Positions 34,702 through 44,240 are shown, counted from the stretch's first letter. The stretch: DNA of 64,000 bases from Diaminobutyricibacter sp. McL0608 (GCF_039613825.1 NZ_CP154826.1:930001-994000); one strand, 5' to 3'. Translations and numbers: made by a program. Notes: a model not told the origin generated them from the sequence alone.

Positions 34702-35557
34702 GCTGCTCCAAGACTCCGTGACGGGCGGCATCCGCCAGCGCTTCGTTCCAATCCCGCATCGGTTCGAGTCCGACGACGTTCCAGGCCGCGTGACCGAGAA
34801 CCGAGAACGAGGGCCGAGGTGCGGGCCGCACGAACCGGGAACTGTCGGTCGGTGTGACCCTATCAGGGTTCAATCCGGCTGCGCTGAAGACGGCCCTCGC
34901 GAAGCCGAACCACGTCGTCTCGCCCGAATTCGTGCCATGGTAGATGCCGGCGGGAGCATCGGCGTCGACCAGCGCGACGATCCGTTCGGCGAGGTCGCCG
35001 GTCCACGTGGGCTGGCCGAGCTGGTCGTCGACCACCGAGACGGTCTCGTTGGTCGCGGCGAGACGAATCATCGTGCGGGCGAAGTTGGTTCCTCCGGCGC
35101 CGTAGAGCCACGCCGTTCGGACGATATAGGTGCCGTCGGGATGAGCCGCGAGGGCGAGTTCTTCGCCTGCGGCCTTGGTCCGCCCGTACGCATTGAGCGG
35201 GTCGCGCGGAGCGTCCTCGGGGTACGGCACGGTCGCGGTGCCGTCGAAGACGTAATCGGTGGAGAGCGTCACGAGCCTGGCGCCGGACTCGGCGGCAGCG
35301 ACGGCAAGATTCTGCGGACCGGTCGCGTTGGCGGCGTACGCCTCGTCCTCATGCGTCTCGGCGTCGTCGACCTTCGTGTACGCCGCAGCGTTGATGATGA
35401 CGTCATGACCGCGCACGGCGTCGAGGACCGCGGCAAGGTCGGTGACATCCAGCTGCGCGCGTGTCAGCGCCGTGACGTCGCGGCCGGCGAGGGTTCGGAG
35501 CAGATCGGCCCCGAGCATCCCTGCGGAACCGGTCACGAGATAGCGGCTCGTGCGCAT
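34676..35557 (-). CDS. rmlD: dTDP-4-dehydrorhamnose reductase
   Basis: 293 residues, SDR family. NAD(P) binding is by VTGSAGMLGADLLRTL, the substrate part contains STDYVFDGTATVPY (about residues 105-118), the catalytic YGRTKAAGE (Tyr and Lys spaced by three, about 130), and RTAWLYG. It reduces dTDP-4-keto-rhamnose to dTDP-L-rhamnose, the last step of the pathway. The start is ATG 35557; a GTG at 35566 is possible. It follows rmlB with a gap of a few bases and overlaps the next glycosyltransferase. Confidence 0.92.
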   Translation of the reverse strand: MRTSRYLVTGSAGMLGADLLRTLAGRDVTALTRAQLDVTDLAAVLDAVRGHDVIINAAAYTKVDDAETHEDEAYAANATGPQNLAVAAAESGARLVTLSTDYVFDGTATVPYPEDAPRDPLNAYGRTKAAGEELALAAHPDGTYIVRTAWLYGAGGTNFARTMIRLAATNETVSVVDDQLGQPTWTGDLAERIVALVDADAPAGIYHGTNSGETTWFGFARAVFSAAGLNPDRVTPTDSSRFVRPAPRPSFSVLGHAAWNVVGLEPMRDWNEALADAARHGVLEQHDNPESGR

Positions 35558-35569
35558 CGCGGCCACCGG

Positions 35570-36559
35570 TCAGTTGTCCAGCGCGGCGCGCGCCTTCAGC
35601 GGCTCCCACCAGGCACGGTTGTCGCGGTACCACTGCACGACGTCGGCGAGGCCCTGCTGGAAGGGGACGAGCGGCTCATAGCCGAGCTCCGAGCGGATCT
35701 TCGAGATGTCGACCGAGTAGCGCAGGTCGTGGCCCAGGCGATCCGCGACCCGGTCGACGTACGACCAGTCCTTGCCGGTCGCATCGAGCAGAAGCTGGGT
35801 GAGCTCCTTGTTCGTGAGCTCGGTTCCGCCGCCGATGTTGTAGATCTCGCCGGCGCGGCCGCCGACGAGCACCATTGCGATACCCCGCGTGTGATCGTCG
35901 ACGTGCAGCCAGTCGCGTATGTTGAGTCCTTCTCCGTAGAGCGGGACGTGCTTGTCGTCGATCAGGTTGGTGACGAACAGCGGGATGACCTTCTCGGGGA
36001 AGTGGTACGGCCCGTAATTGTTCGAGCACCGTGTGATCGAGATGTTCAGGCCGTGGGTGCGGAAGTAGCTGCGCGCCAGCAGATCGCTGCCGGCCTTGCT
36101 CGCGGAGTACGGCGAGTTGGGTTCGAGTGGGCGGTCCTCTGCCCACGAGCCGTCGGCGATCGAGCCGTAGACCTCATCGGTGGAGACGTGGACGAAACGC
36201 TCGAGGTTGTTGCGGAGGGCTGCGTCGAGGAGCTGCTGGGTGCCGAGGACGTTCGTCTCGACGAAGATCGATGCGTCGCGCACCGACCGGTCGACATGGG
36301 ACTCCGCAGCGAAGTGCACGACGGCGTCGACCGACGGGAACAGCTCGTCGAGGAGCCCGCCGTTGCGGATGTCGCCCTTGATGAAGGTATAGCGCGGTGA
36401 GTCCGAGACCGGCGCGAGGTTCTCGAGATTGCCCGAGTAGGTGAGGGCGTCGAGGACGACGACCTCTGCCCCTTCGAGACCCGGGTACGCGTCCTGGAGC
36501 GTGCGCCGGACGAAATTGGAGCCGATGAACCCGGCGCCGCCGGTGACGAGAATCTTCAT
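35570..36559 (-). CDS. rmlB: dTDP-glucose 4,6-dehydratase
   Basis: 329 residues, extended SDR family. Visible are VTGGAGFIGSNFVRRTL (NAD site), GDIRNGGLLDELF, HFAAESHVDRSV (about residue 80), THVSTDEVYGSI-like HVSTDEVYGSI with the catalytic Thr-Asp-Glu (about 120), YSASKAGSDLL (Tyr/Lys) and RCSNNYGPYHFPEK. It converts dTDP-glucose to dTDP-4-keto-6-deoxyglucose. It is transcribed with rmlD and a glycosyltransferase, divergent from the CWB2 protein gene. Confidence 0.95.
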   Translation of the reverse strand: MKILVTGGAGFIGSNFVRRTLQDAYPGLEGAEVVVLDALTYSGNLENLAPVSDSPRYTFIKGDIRNGGLLDELFPSVDAVVHFAAESHVDRSVRDASIFVETNVLGTQQLLDAALRNNLERFVHVSTDEVYGSIADGSWAEDRPLEPNSPYSASKAGSDLLARSYFRTHGLNISITRCSNNYGPYHFPEKVIPLFVTNLIDDKHVPLYGEGLNIRDWLHVDDHTRGIAMVLVGGRAGEIYNIGGGTELTNKELTQLLLDATGKDWSYVDRVADRLGHDLRYSVDISKIRSELGYEPLVPFQQGLADVVQWYRDNRAWWEPLKARAALDN

Positions 36560-36636
36560 GCGAACGGTGACCTGCCCTCGAATCGTTGTGCCCGCAAGAT
36601 TCTACCGGGTACGAACGGGCCATCTTCCGGCGAAGA

Positions 36637-36656
36637 TACTTGCGCCGATGCAAGTA
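36637..36656. promoter_or_regulatory. Inverted repeat TACTTGC-N6-GCAAGTA in the rmlB/CWB2 divergent region
   Basis: Perfect 7-bp arms with a six-base spacer (20 bp in all), 20 bp before the GTG of the secreted CWB2 protein and 78 bp before rmlB. It is a typical size for a dimeric regulator site that could control both directions. No regulator gene lies nearby. Confidence 0.4.
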
Positions 36657-36675
36657 CCGGTGATTTCATCGTCCG

Positions 36676-38529
36676 GTGAAACTTTCCAGGGCGCGGCGTA
36701 GAAAATCGATTCTGTCCGGACTCGTCGGCGCGGCAGCCGTGGTCTCCCTGCTGCTGGCGGTTGCCACTCCTGCCGAAGCGAACGAGGGCGATCCGCAGGG
36801 CGGCGCAACCGCGTACTACTCGAAGCTCGATGCCCGTGCGCAGGCGGAGGGGATGGCGACCACCGATCCCGTCTCTCCGCAACCGATGGCGGCCGCTCGT
36901 TCGGCGGCATCCTCCAACACCGTGAACGCATCTGCGTTCGCGGCTGGCGACCTCATCAGCGACGCCGTCTTCTACGCCGGCACGGACATGTCCGCGGCCC
37001 AGGTCCAGACTTTCCTCAACGCGCAGGTCGCGACCTGCAGGGCCGGATACGTCTGCCTCAAGAACTACACGGAGCCGACGGACGGTCTGACCCATCCGCT
37101 GTGCGGTTACACCGGCAAGCCGAGCGAGACCGCCGCACAGATCATCGCGAACGTGGGAGCGGCATGCGGGATCAACCCGAAGGTCCTCATCGTGCTCCTG
37201 CAGAAGGAGCAGGGGCTCGTCACCGATGACTGGCCCTCCCAGACCCAGTACGACCACGCGACCGGCTGGCTCTGTCCGGACTTCTCCGAATGCGATTCGA
37301 CATCCACCGGCTTCTTCCAGCAGGTCCTCGGTGCCGCATGGCAGTTCAAGCAGTACGGCGAGGACCCGTCGTTCGACTGGTTCCCGGTCGGCAAGGTGAC
37401 GAACGTCCTCTTCTCACCGAAATGCTCGACGTCGGCGCCGGTGGCGATCTGGAACAAGGCCACAGCCGCGCTCTATTACTACACGCCCTACCAGCCCGAT
37501 CCTGCGGCACTCGCGAACTTCTTCGGCACGGGCGATGCGTGCTCCGAGTACGGCAACCGGAACTTCTGGGGACTGTTCAGCCAGTGGTTCGGCAGTCCGA
37601 CGGCCGGGAGCACGCCCGTGGTCACTCGGTCGGCGGGTGCCGACCGCTACGGTACGGCCGTGGGGATCTCGGTGAAGGCGTACCCAGCGGCGCCTGTCGA
37701 CGCGGTCTACATCGCATCCGGCACCAACTTCCCTGACGCGCTCGGCGCAGCACCGGCCGCGGCGGTGAACGGTCGCAAGGGACCGCTCCTTCTGGTCGCC
37801 CCCACGGCGATCCCGTCGTCGGTGGTCACCGAACTCAAGCGACTGAAACCGACGACGATCTACGTGGCCGGAGGCGCGGGTGCGGTCAGTGCCGGGGTCT
37901 TCAACCAGCTCAAGTCGTTCGTCGCTTCGCCCGCAGCGGTGGTGCGTCTCGCAGGCGTCGACCGCTTCGCGACGTCCCGGATCATCGCCGCCAGCGCGTT
38001 CACGGCCGCCACGACCGCTTACATAGCGACCGGAATGAACTATCCGGACGCTCTCTCCGCAGGCGCTGCCGCGGGCGCGAACGGTTCGCCGGTCATCCTC
38101 GTCAACGGCTCGGCGACGAGCGTGGACGCCGCCACCAAGGCTCTGCTGGTCAGCCTTGGAGTGACGACGGTGAAGATCGTCGGGGGAACGGGCGCTGTCT
38201 CCGCCTCGTATGCGGCGAGCCTCGCGCAGTTCGTGTCGACGCAACGACTGAGTGGGATCGACCGCTATCAGACGAGCGTCGCGGTGAACCTGGACGCCTT
38301 CGGCGGGGCGACGGCGACGACCTACTTCGCGACGGGCCTCACGTTTCCGGATGCGCTGGCGGGAGCTGCGGCGGCCGGGGCAGCGGCGAGCCCGCTCTAT
38401 GTGGTGAAATCCGGATGCGTCGCCCCCGCGGCAGCAGAGAGTGCGCTTGCCACGCGATCCGGATTCACGCTGCTGGGGGGTACCACCGTGCTCGGGCCCG
38501 GGGTCGGCAAACTCTCCGTCTGCCATTAG
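36676..38529 (+). CDS. Secreted protein: conserved N-terminal domain plus three cell-wall-binding type 2 repeats
   Basis: 617 residues with a signal peptide (basic start, LVGAAAVVSLLLAVATPAEA, cleavage after AEA near residue 36). Residues about 85-305 form a domain shared with the protein at 46995: GDLISDAVFYAGTDMSAAQV, KVLIVLLQKEQGLVTDDWP, TGFFQQVLGAAWQFKQY and NRNFWGLFSQWFGS. The Glu in QKEQGLV recalls lysozyme/glucosaminidase-type enzymes, but this is only a suggestion. Residues about 315-617 are three CWB2 repeats (RSAGADRYGTAV, RLAGVDRFATS, RLSGIDRYQTS, each followed by a YIA(S/T)G-x-(N/T)-(F/Y)PDAL block), which bind anionic wall polymers. It lies between rmlB and rmlC. I infer a wall-anchored glycan- or peptidoglycan-acting protein. 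Confidence 0.82.
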   Translation: MKLSRARRRKSILSGLVGAAAVVSLLLAVATPAEANEGDPQGGATAYYSKLDARAQAEGMATTDPVSPQPMAAARSAASSNTVNASAFAAGDLISDAVFYAGTDMSAAQVQTFLNAQVATCRAGYVCLKNYTEPTDGLTHPLCGYTGKPSETAAQIIANVGAACGINPKVLIVLLQKEQGLVTDDWPSQTQYDHATGWLCPDFSECDSTSTGFFQQVLGAAWQFKQYGEDPSFDWFPVGKVTNVLFSPKCSTSAPVAIWNKATAALYYYTPYQPDPAALANFFGTGDACSEYGNRNFWGLFSQWFGSPTAGSTPVVTRSAGADRYGTAVGISVKAYPAAPVDAVYIASGTNFPDALGAAPAAAVNGRKGPLLLVAPTAIPSSVVTELKRLKPTTIYVAGGAGAVSAGVFNQLKSFVASPAAVVRLAGVDRFATSRIIAASAFTAATTAYIATGMNYPDALSAGAAAGANGSPVILVNGSATSVDAATKALLVSLGVTTVKIVGGTGAVSASYAASLAQFVSTQRLSGIDRYQTSVAVNLDAFGGATATTYFATGLTFPDALAGAAAAGAAASPLYVVKSGCVAPAAAESALATRSGFTLLGGTTVLGPGVGKLSVCH

Positions 38530-38568
38530 CGGCAGGTGCCCGGACTGAGCGGTCGGGCTGCTGATTGG

Positions 38569-38574
38569 TAGACT
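38569..38574 (+). promoter_or_regulatory. -10 box TAGACT of rmlC (leaderless)
   Basis: TAGACT, six bases (CCGGGG), then GTG 38581. It indicates a separate leaderless transcript for rmlC-rmlA, independent of the upstream secreted-protein gene. Confidence 0.6.
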
Positions 38575-38580
38575 CCGGGG

Positions 38581-39192
38581 GTGCAAATTCGTGAGCTCGC
38601 CATCCCAGACGCCTACGAGATCACCCCGAAGCTGTTCTCGGACGACCGTGGACTGTTCCTGGAGTGGTACCGGTTCGATCGGCTCGAAGAGGCCGTCGGG
38701 CATCCCCTCGAACTCAAGCAGGCGAACACCTCGGTCTCGCGTCGCGGGTCCGTCCGCGGGATCCACTTCGCCGACATCCCGCCGAGCCAGGCCAAGTACG
38801 TGACGGCGCCGCGGGGGGCCGTGCTCGACTTCGTGATCGATATCCGTGTCGGCTCGCCGACGTTCGGAAAATGGGACAGCGTGCTTCTCGACGACCGGGA
38901 CCGCCGCGCGATCTACGTTGCGGAGGGGCTCGGCCACTGCTTCGTCGCGCTGACGGACGACGCGACCGTGAGCTACCTGGTCACGGACGTGTACAACCCG
39001 ACGCGCGAGCACGGCATCAACCCCCTCGACCCCGATGTGGCTCTCGAGTTCCCGGCCGAAGCCGGCGAGCTCCTCCTGTCGCCCAAGGACACCGACGCTC
39101 CGGGGCTGGCCGAGGCCGCCGCATCCGGGCTCCTTCCGACGTGGGAACAGGCACGGGCGTACTATGCGTCACTGAACCGGAGAGGTGCGTAA
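38581..39192 (+). CDS. rmlC: dTDP-4-dehydrorhamnose 3,5-epimerase
   Basis: 203 residues of the RmlC cupin family. Motifs are [20 protein letters not shown] (with the catalytic His in GIHF, about residue 62), [20 protein letters not shown] (Asp), [13 protein letters not shown] (second conserved His, about 120) and the Tyr of [18 protein letters not shown] (about 140). It epimerises C3 and C5 of dTDP-4-keto-6-deoxyglucose. It is followed five bases later by rmlA, so the pair forms a unit apart from rmlB-rmlD on the other strand. Confidence 0.94.
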   Translation: MQIRELAIPDAYEITPKLFSDDRGLFLEWYRFDRLEEAVGHPLELKQANTSVSRRGSVRGIHFADIPPSQAKYVTAPRGAVLDFVIDIRVGSPTFGKWDSVLLDDRDRRAIYVAEGLGHCFVALTDDATVSYLVTDVYNPTREHGINPLDPDVALEFPAEAGELLLSPKDTDAPGLAEAAASGLLPTWEQARAYYASLNRRGA

Positions 39193-39197
39193 GGGAT

Positions 39198-40061
39198 ATG
39201 CGGGGAATCATCCTGGCCGGCGGGTCCGGCACGCGGCTCTGGCCGATCACCAAGGGCATCTCGAAGCAGCTCATGCCGATCTACGACAAACCGATGATCT
39301 ACTACCCGCTTTCGACCCTGATGGTCGCCGGGATCCGCGAGATCCTGATCATCACGACTCCGGAATACAACGACCAGTTCAAGGCGCTCCTCGGCGACGG
39401 GTCCGAGCTCGGCATCCGGCTGGAGTACGCAGTCCAACCCTCGCCCGACGGCCTGGCACAGGCGTTCATCATCGGCGAGCAGTTCATCGGTGACGAGTCG
39501 GTGGCGCTCGTTCTCGGTGACAACATCTTCCACGGCGCCGGGCTCGGAACATCCCTTCGCAGCCACAGCGACGTCGACGGAGCTCTGATCTTCGCCTATC
39601 ACGTGAGCAACCCGCGCTCGTACGGTGTCGTCGAATTCGACGACGACTTCAAGGCGCTCTCGATCGAAGAGAAGCCGGTGACGCCCAAGAGCAACTACGC
39701 GGTCCCGGGCCTCTATTTCTACGACAACTCGGTCGTCGGAATCGCGAAGACGATCGTTCCGAGCGCGCGCGGGGAACTCGAGATCTCCACTGTGAACGAG
39801 CGTTATCTGGACGCCGGGTCCCTCCAGGTGGAGGTGCTCGATCGAGGCACGGCCTGGCTCGACACCGGCACCTTCGAGTCGATGATGCAGGCGTCGGAGT
39901 ACGTGCGCGTCATCGAGGACCGGCAGGGGTTCAAGGTCGGCTGCATCGAGGAGATCGCCTGGCGCGCAGGCTGGATCGACGATGTGCGCCTTGCGGAGCT
40001 TGCGAAGCCGCTCGTGAAGAGCGGCTACGGCACCTACCTCGAAGGGCTGCTGGGCGCCTGA
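39198..40061 (+). CDS. rmlA: Glucose-1-phosphate thymidylyltransferase
   Basis: 287 residues. The N-terminal [20 protein letters not shown] contains the nucleotidyltransferase GGxGTRL-x(n)-K pattern, followed by [33 protein letters not shown] holds the metal-binding Asp (about residue 110), and [20 protein letters not shown] and [12 protein letters not shown] complete the family set. It makes dTDP-glucose, the first step to dTDP-rhamnose. The start ATG 39198 comes after GGGAT. The last 28 bp overlap the convergent glycosyltransferase gene. Confidence 0.95.
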   Translation: MRGIILAGGSGTRLWPITKGISKQLMPIYDKPMIYYPLSTLMVAGIREILIITTPEYNDQFKALLGDGSELGIRLEYAVQPSPDGLAQAFIIGEQFIGDESVALVLGDNIFHGAGLGTSLRSHSDVDGALIFAYHVSNPRSYGVVEFDDDFKALSIEEKPVTPKSNYAVPGLYFYDNSVVGIAKTIVPSARGELEISTVNERYLDAGSLQVEVLDRGTAWLDTGTFESMMQASEYVRVIEDRQGFKVGCIEEIAWRAGWIDDVRLAELAKPLVKSGYGTYLEGLLGA

Positions 40062-40948
40062 GCCTGCAGCGAGCGTCTCTGGGCTCGCTCGACGCGCATC
40101 GTGACGATGCGCGAGCGGACGGTGAGTCCGACCCGAAGGGACCAGCGCAGCGGAGCGAGGACGGTACCCGGGTACTTCTTCTGGAGATACCGGTACGCGC
40201 TGTCGTGGTGAGCCTTCAGCATCCGGGTGGACTCGGTGGCAGTCGAGTGGGCTCCGGTGTGCACGACGCGGGCGCTGGGAACGTAGAGATTCGACCATCC
40301 TGCGCGGCCCAGCCGGAATCCGAGGTCTACGTCCTCGAAGTACATGAAGTAGCCCTCGTCGAAGCCACCGACAGCATCGAAGGCGCTGCGACGCAGCAAT
40401 ACGCACGAGCCGCTCAGCCAGCCGACGGAGCGCTCGCCCGGAATCGACTCGTCTGCGCGATAGGCGCGCGTCCACGGGTTGCGCGGCCAGACGCCCGTGA
40501 GAAGAGCGTGGCCGACGCCGGTGCGCAGGGACGGCAGCCTCCGTGCAGACGGATAGGTCGTGCCGTCGGCGTTGAGCACACGCGGTCCGGCTGCGGCCGC
40601 GCCGGGGTTCGCGTCGAGTCGATCGCTGAGTGTGCGAAGGGCGCCCGGGCCCAGCTCGACGTCCGGGTTGGAGACCAGGATGTACTTCGTCTCGGCGCCC
40701 AGGGTGCGCACCGCCGCGTTGACGGCCCCGCCGTAACCGAGATTCTCGCCCACGGGGAGGAAGACGGCACCATGCGTCTCGGAGATCCGGCGCGACTCGT
40801 CCGCATCCCGCGAATCGTTGTCCGCGACGATCACCGTCACCGGTGCCGACTCGCTAGCGCGTACCGACGCGAGGAACGGTTCGAGGGCGCCGCTCGAGTT
40901 GTAGGTGACCGTGACGATGGCGACGGAATCGAGGGGGGTTGGGGACAT
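40034..40948 (-). CDS. Glycosyltransferase family 2, WbbL-like rhamnosyltransferase
   Basis: 304 residues. The GT-A core has [48 protein letters not shown] and the metal-binding [12 protein letters not shown] (about residue 97), then [20 protein letters not shown] and [18 protein letters not shown]. This layout is that of WbbL-type rhamnosyltransferases, which add rhamnose from dTDP-rhamnose to a polyprenyl-PP-GlcNAc acceptor; the neighbouring rmlA-rmlC genes supply the donor. TAGGAT (40962-40957) lies eight bases upstream of the ATG, so the mRNA is nearly leaderless. Confidence 0.85.
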   Translation of the reverse strand: MSPTPLDSVAIVTVTYNSSGALEPFLASVRASESAPVTVIVADNDSRDADESRRISETHGAVFLPVGENLGYGGAVNAAVRTLGAETKYILVSNPDVELGPGALRTLSDRLDANPGAAAAGPRVLNADGTTYPSARRLPSLRTGVGHALLTGVWPRNPWTRAYRADESIPGERSVGWLSGSCVLLRRSAFDAVGGFDEGYFMYFEDVDLGFRLGRAGWSNLYVPSARVVHTGAHSTATESTRMLKAHHDSAYRYLQKKYPGTVLAPLRWSLRVGLTVRSRIVTMRVERAQRRSLQAQAPSSPSR

Positions 40949-40956
40949 CGCCGCCC

Positions 40957-40962
40957 ATCCTA
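40957..40962 (-). promoter_or_regulatory. -10 box TAGGAT of the WbbL-like gene
   Basis: Minus-strand TAGGAT followed by GGGCGGCG and the ATG at 40948, predicting a leader of zero to two bases. The 167-bp divergent region also serves the WsaF-like gene at 41116, which by contrast has a GAGGAA ribosome site. Confidence 0.5.
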
Positions 40963-41115
40963 TCCCGGCCGCCGGTGCGGTCCCCGCGAGCGAAGACAGG
41001 GCACATCCTCGACCCGCGCGCCCAGAGTCGACCATAACGTCGTTGTTACACTTGGTTGCTGCATCGCACGGCTACATAGTCGGGCTGCGTACGGACTGAT
41101 GAATGAGGAACTAAC

Positions 41116-42342
41116 GTGAGCATGATCGTCAAGGGCATCCGAGTGCTCGGAGCCGAAGGCCCTCGGGTCTTCCTGGCCCGGCTGTTCGCCAAGGCGCACG
41201 GCATGCTCGTCCGGCTTTCGCCGAAGATGCTCGTCCGCAACGAGGACGCAGCCCGTGTCGATTGGACGACCAGGCCGCCCCAGCTCGAAGACCAGATCAC
41301 CGTCCGCGAAGGGCCGGTCGACATCGCATGGGTGATGTCGCCCCCAGGCAAGGAGAGCGGCGGGCACCAGAATCTCTTCCGATTCATCGACTTCGCCGAG
41401 AAGGCCGGTCACCGGTGCACCATCTACCTCTACTCGTCGATGGTCGACACTGTGAGCATCCCCGATGTGCGCTCCATGCTCGAGAAGTCGGCCGCATATC
41501 CGAACCTTGCAGCCGATATTCGCATGTACGAGCCCGAATCCGGTGTTCACGACTCCGCCCAGGCACTGTTCGCGACAGGGTGGGAGACCGCGTACCCGGT
41601 CTACCTCGATGAGTCCCGCGCGAAGCGTTTCTATTTCGTGCAGGACTTCGAGCCGAGCTTCTATCCCGTCGGTACGGAGTACGTCCTCGCTGAGAATACC
41701 TACAGGTTCGGATTCCATGGGATCACAGCCGGCGGATGGCTCGCCCACAAGCTCCACGCCGAGTACGGCATGAGCACAGACCTCTTCGACTTCGCGGTCG
41801 ACAAGACCCACTACCACGTGACGAACACCAACCGCCGCGACGAGGTGTTCTTCTACGCCAGGCCCGTCACCGCGCGTCGGGCGTTCGAATTCGGACTCCT
41901 GGCGCTCGCCGACTTCGCCGCGATGAAGCCGGACGTCACCATCAACCTGGCAGGCTGGAACGTCTCGAACTGGGACATTCCGTTCAAATACAACAATCTC
42001 GCCAGCCTCGACATCTCGAAGTTGAACGACATCTACAACCGATGCGCCGCAGGTCTCGTGCTCTCGCTGACGAACATGTCGCTCCTTCCGCTCGAACTGA
42101 TGGCCAGCGGCGTCACCCCCGTGGTCAACGATGCCCCGAACAACCGGCTGGTGTCCGACAACCCCTTCATCGAGTACGTCCCGGCAGCACCGCTGGCGAT
42201 CGCACGCTCGATGGCTGAGATCCTCGACCGGCCGGATGCCGTCGAACGTTCCATCTCGATGTCCAAATCGCTCGCCAACGTCGACTGGGCCGACTCCGGC
42301 GCCCAGTTCGTCGAGGCCTTCGAAAGGGTGATGAGTGCCTAA
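41116..42342 (+). CDS. WsaF-type rhamnosyltransferase (GT-B)
   Basis: 408 residues. The central blocks RFYFVQDFEPSFYPVGTEYV (about residue 175) and LAENTYRFGFHGITAGGWLA are characteristic of WsaF, an S-layer-glycan rhamnosyltransferase of Geobacillus, and of related O-antigen enzymes. The donor site has RPVTARRAFEFGLLAL, LSLTNMSLLPLELMASGVTP and a UDP/dTDP-binding tail. GAGGAA precedes GTG 41116. The donor is probably dTDP-L-rhamnose from the rml genes. An SDR-type epimerase gene starts inside its last codons. Confidence 0.85.
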   Translation: MSMIVKGIRVLGAEGPRVFLARLFAKAHGMLVRLSPKMLVRNEDAARVDWTTRPPQLEDQITVREGPVDIAWVMSPPGKESGGHQNLFRFIDFAEKAGHRCTIYLYSSMVDTVSIPDVRSMLEKSAAYPNLAADIRMYEPESGVHDSAQALFATGWETAYPVYLDESRAKRFYFVQDFEPSFYPVGTEYVLAENTYRFGFHGITAGGWLAHKLHAEYGMSTDLFDFAVDKTHYHVTNTNRRDEVFFYARPVTARRAFEFGLLALADFAAMKPDVTINLAGWNVSNWDIPFKYNNLASLDISKLNDIYNRCAAGLVLSLTNMSLLPLELMASGVTPVVNDAPNNRLVSDNPFIEYVPAAPLAIARSMAEILDRPDAVERSISMSKSLANVDWADSGAQFVEAFERVMSA

Positions 42343-43264
42343 AACCCTCGTGATCGGTGCGAACGGCTTCATCGGCTCGCACCTGGTGGATGCCCTCGTC
42401 GCCGCGGACCACGACGTTCGCGCATTCGACCGGTTCAGCTCGCGCACGCCCACCTTCACGTCCCGCGACGTCGAACTCGTGCAGGGGGAGTTCCTGAGCC
42501 GGGCCGACCTCGACTCGGCCGTCCAGGGCATCGACCTGGTCGTCCACGCCCTCTCCACGACGACGCCCGCGACGGCTGAGAGCGATCCCACGCTGGACAT
42601 CCGAACCAATATCGCCCAGACCGTCGAACTCCTCGAGTCCTGCGTCGACGCCAACGTCGGCCATCTCTATTTCACGTCGACCGGGGGTGCGATCTACGGA
42701 CCACAGGGCAAGGCCGAGTATTCGGAGTCCGACCGCGCGCTTCCCATCTCGCCCTACGGCATCGGCAAGCTCTCCATCGAGCACTACCTGCAGTACTTCA
42801 AGACCAAGCATGGACTCTCGTCGACAGCGTTCAGGGTCTCGAACCCCTACGGAACCCGCCAGCACCCCAATCGCAAACAGGGGCTCATCCCGATCGCGCT
42901 GCGGCAGATCGCGCTCGGGGCTCCCGTGATCCGCCTGGGCGACGGTTCGATGGTGCGCGACTACGTCTACGTCGAAGACCTGGTCCGGATGCTCGTTCCC
43001 GTACTCGGTCGCGCGACTGAGTACGGGCTGTACAACGTCGGCAGCGGGACGGGTACCACCGTCAACGAGGTGCTCGAGTCGCTTCGCCGGGTGGTCGGCG
43101 AGGATTTCGCGATCGAGGAACGACCCAAACCGCCGACCTTCGTCGACACGGTGGTGCTGAACACGTCGAGGTTCCGCACGGAGTTCGGCGAGATACCGAT
43201 GACGCCGATGGATGAAGGGATACGCCGGACCTATGACGAAATCCGAGCCGCAACCGACCGCTGA
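42335..43264 (+). CDS. NAD-dependent epimerase/dehydratase (extended SDR)
   Basis: 309 residues. The Rossmann motif is LVIGANGFIGSHLVDAL, the catalytic triad region reads FTSTGGAIYGPQG and ISPYGIGKLSIEHY (Tyr/Lys), and RVSNPYGTRQHPN and LGDGSMVRDYVYVEDLVRML are typical of UDP-glucose 4-epimerase-like or dTDP-sugar enzymes. The exact substrate cannot be told. It may make a nucleotide sugar used by the glycosyltransferases on either side. The start overlaps the WsaF-like gene by 8 bp, and its end overlaps the next glycosyltransferase by 32 bp. Confidence 0.85.
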   Translation: MPKTLVIGANGFIGSHLVDALVAADHDVRAFDRFSSRTPTFTSRDVELVQGEFLSRADLDSAVQGIDLVVHALSTTTPATAESDPTLDIRTNIAQTVELLESCVDANVGHLYFTSTGGAIYGPQGKAEYSESDRALPISPYGIGKLSIEHYLQYFKTKHGLSSTAFRVSNPYGTRQHPNRKQGLIPIALRQIALGAPVIRLGDGSMVRDYVYVEDLVRMLVPVLGRATEYGLYNVGSGTGTTVNEVLESLRRVVGEDFAIEERPKPPTFVDTVVLNTSRFRTEFGEIPMTPMDEGIRRTYDEIRAATDR

Positions 43265-44234
43265 CGCGACGCCTCTTGCGACGGTGGCGATCCTCACCTA
43301 CAACGGGGAGACGTACCTGCGGCGGATCCTCGAGCAGGTCAGCGCACAAGACGTCGAGGGCGAGGTCGAGATCCTGGTCATCGACTCCGGGTCCACCGAC
43401 GGCACCCTCGGCATCGTCGCGGAGTTTCCGCATGTGCGGCTGCATCAGATCCCCAACAGCGAATTCGGGCACGGTCGCACCCGCAACCTGGCCGCCGAGC
43501 TCGCGCGCGGTGAATTCGTGGCCTACCTGACTCACGACGCCATCCCGGTCGACCGATCGTGGCTGCGCGAACTCCTCGCACCCTTCTCGATCGACCCTGC
43601 AATCGTCGCCGTGATGGGCAAGCAGGTTCCTCGTCGTGGAGCATTCCCCCTGCAGAAGTATGAGATCCAGGGCGTGTTCCGCACCTTCGGCCCGGATTTC
43701 GGCACGTCCGTGTTCTACAAGGACTCATTCGTGACCGACGAGGGCATCCTCGGCGTGATCAGTTTCTACTCGGACGTGAACTCGGCCGCGCGGAGGCGCT
43801 TCCTGCTCGACGTGATCCCGTATCGCGACGTGCGCTACGCGGAGGACCAGCTCTTCGGCAAGGATCTCATCGAGGCCGGGTATCGCAAGGCGTACGCTCC
43901 GCGTGCGAGTGTCGAGCACTCGAACGACCTCACGCGGGACGAATACCGGCAGCGCATCTTCGACGAGACCGTGGGTCTGCGCCAGATCGGAACTCCCATC
44001 GAACCGCTCAGCAACCGGGCGAGGCTGAGGCTGACAGCGCGCGGTATCGCAGGAGACAGTCTGCGCATCGTTCGGGACCCCGCGTTCAGCTGGAAGCGCA
44101 AGCTGTACTGGCTCGCGCTGAATCCGGCATACCAGGTCACGAAGTGGGAGAGCTACCGCAGGTCGACCCTGGTCGACATCGACGACCCCGAAGCGGTCAG
44201 GGCCGGCTCCCTCGAGCACGCCCGCAAGAAGTGA
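43233..44234 (+). CDS. Glycosyltransferase family 2, rhamnosyltransferase-like
   Basis: 333 residues. GT-A blocks are TVAILTYNGETYLRRILEQV, ILVIDSGSTDGTLGIV (about residue 47), HGRTRNLAAELARGEFVAYL and THDAIPVDRSWL, where THDA replaces the usual DxD, as often in rhamnosyl- and rhamnan-elongating enzymes. YSDVNSAARRRFLLD and AEDQLFGKDLIEAGYRKAYA carry the likely base and acceptor loop. The start is ATG 43233; ATG 43212 would add seven residues. It ends seven bases before the convergent Wzt-like ATPase gene. Confidence 0.85.
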   Translation: MTKSEPQPTADATPLATVAILTYNGETYLRRILEQVSAQDVEGEVEILVIDSGSTDGTLGIVAEFPHVRLHQIPNSEFGHGRTRNLAAELARGEFVAYLTHDAIPVDRSWLRELLAPFSIDPAIVAVMGKQVPRRGAFPLQKYEIQGVFRTFGPDFGTSVFYKDSFVTDEGILGVISFYSDVNSAARRRFLLDVIPYRDVRYAEDQLFGKDLIEAGYRKAYAPRASVEHSNDLTRDEYRQRIFDETVGLRQIGTPIEPLSNRARLRLTARGIAGDSLRIVRDPAFSWKRKLYWLALNPAYQVTKWESYRRSTLVDIDDPEAVRAGSLEHARKK

Positions 44235-44240
44235 GCGAGC

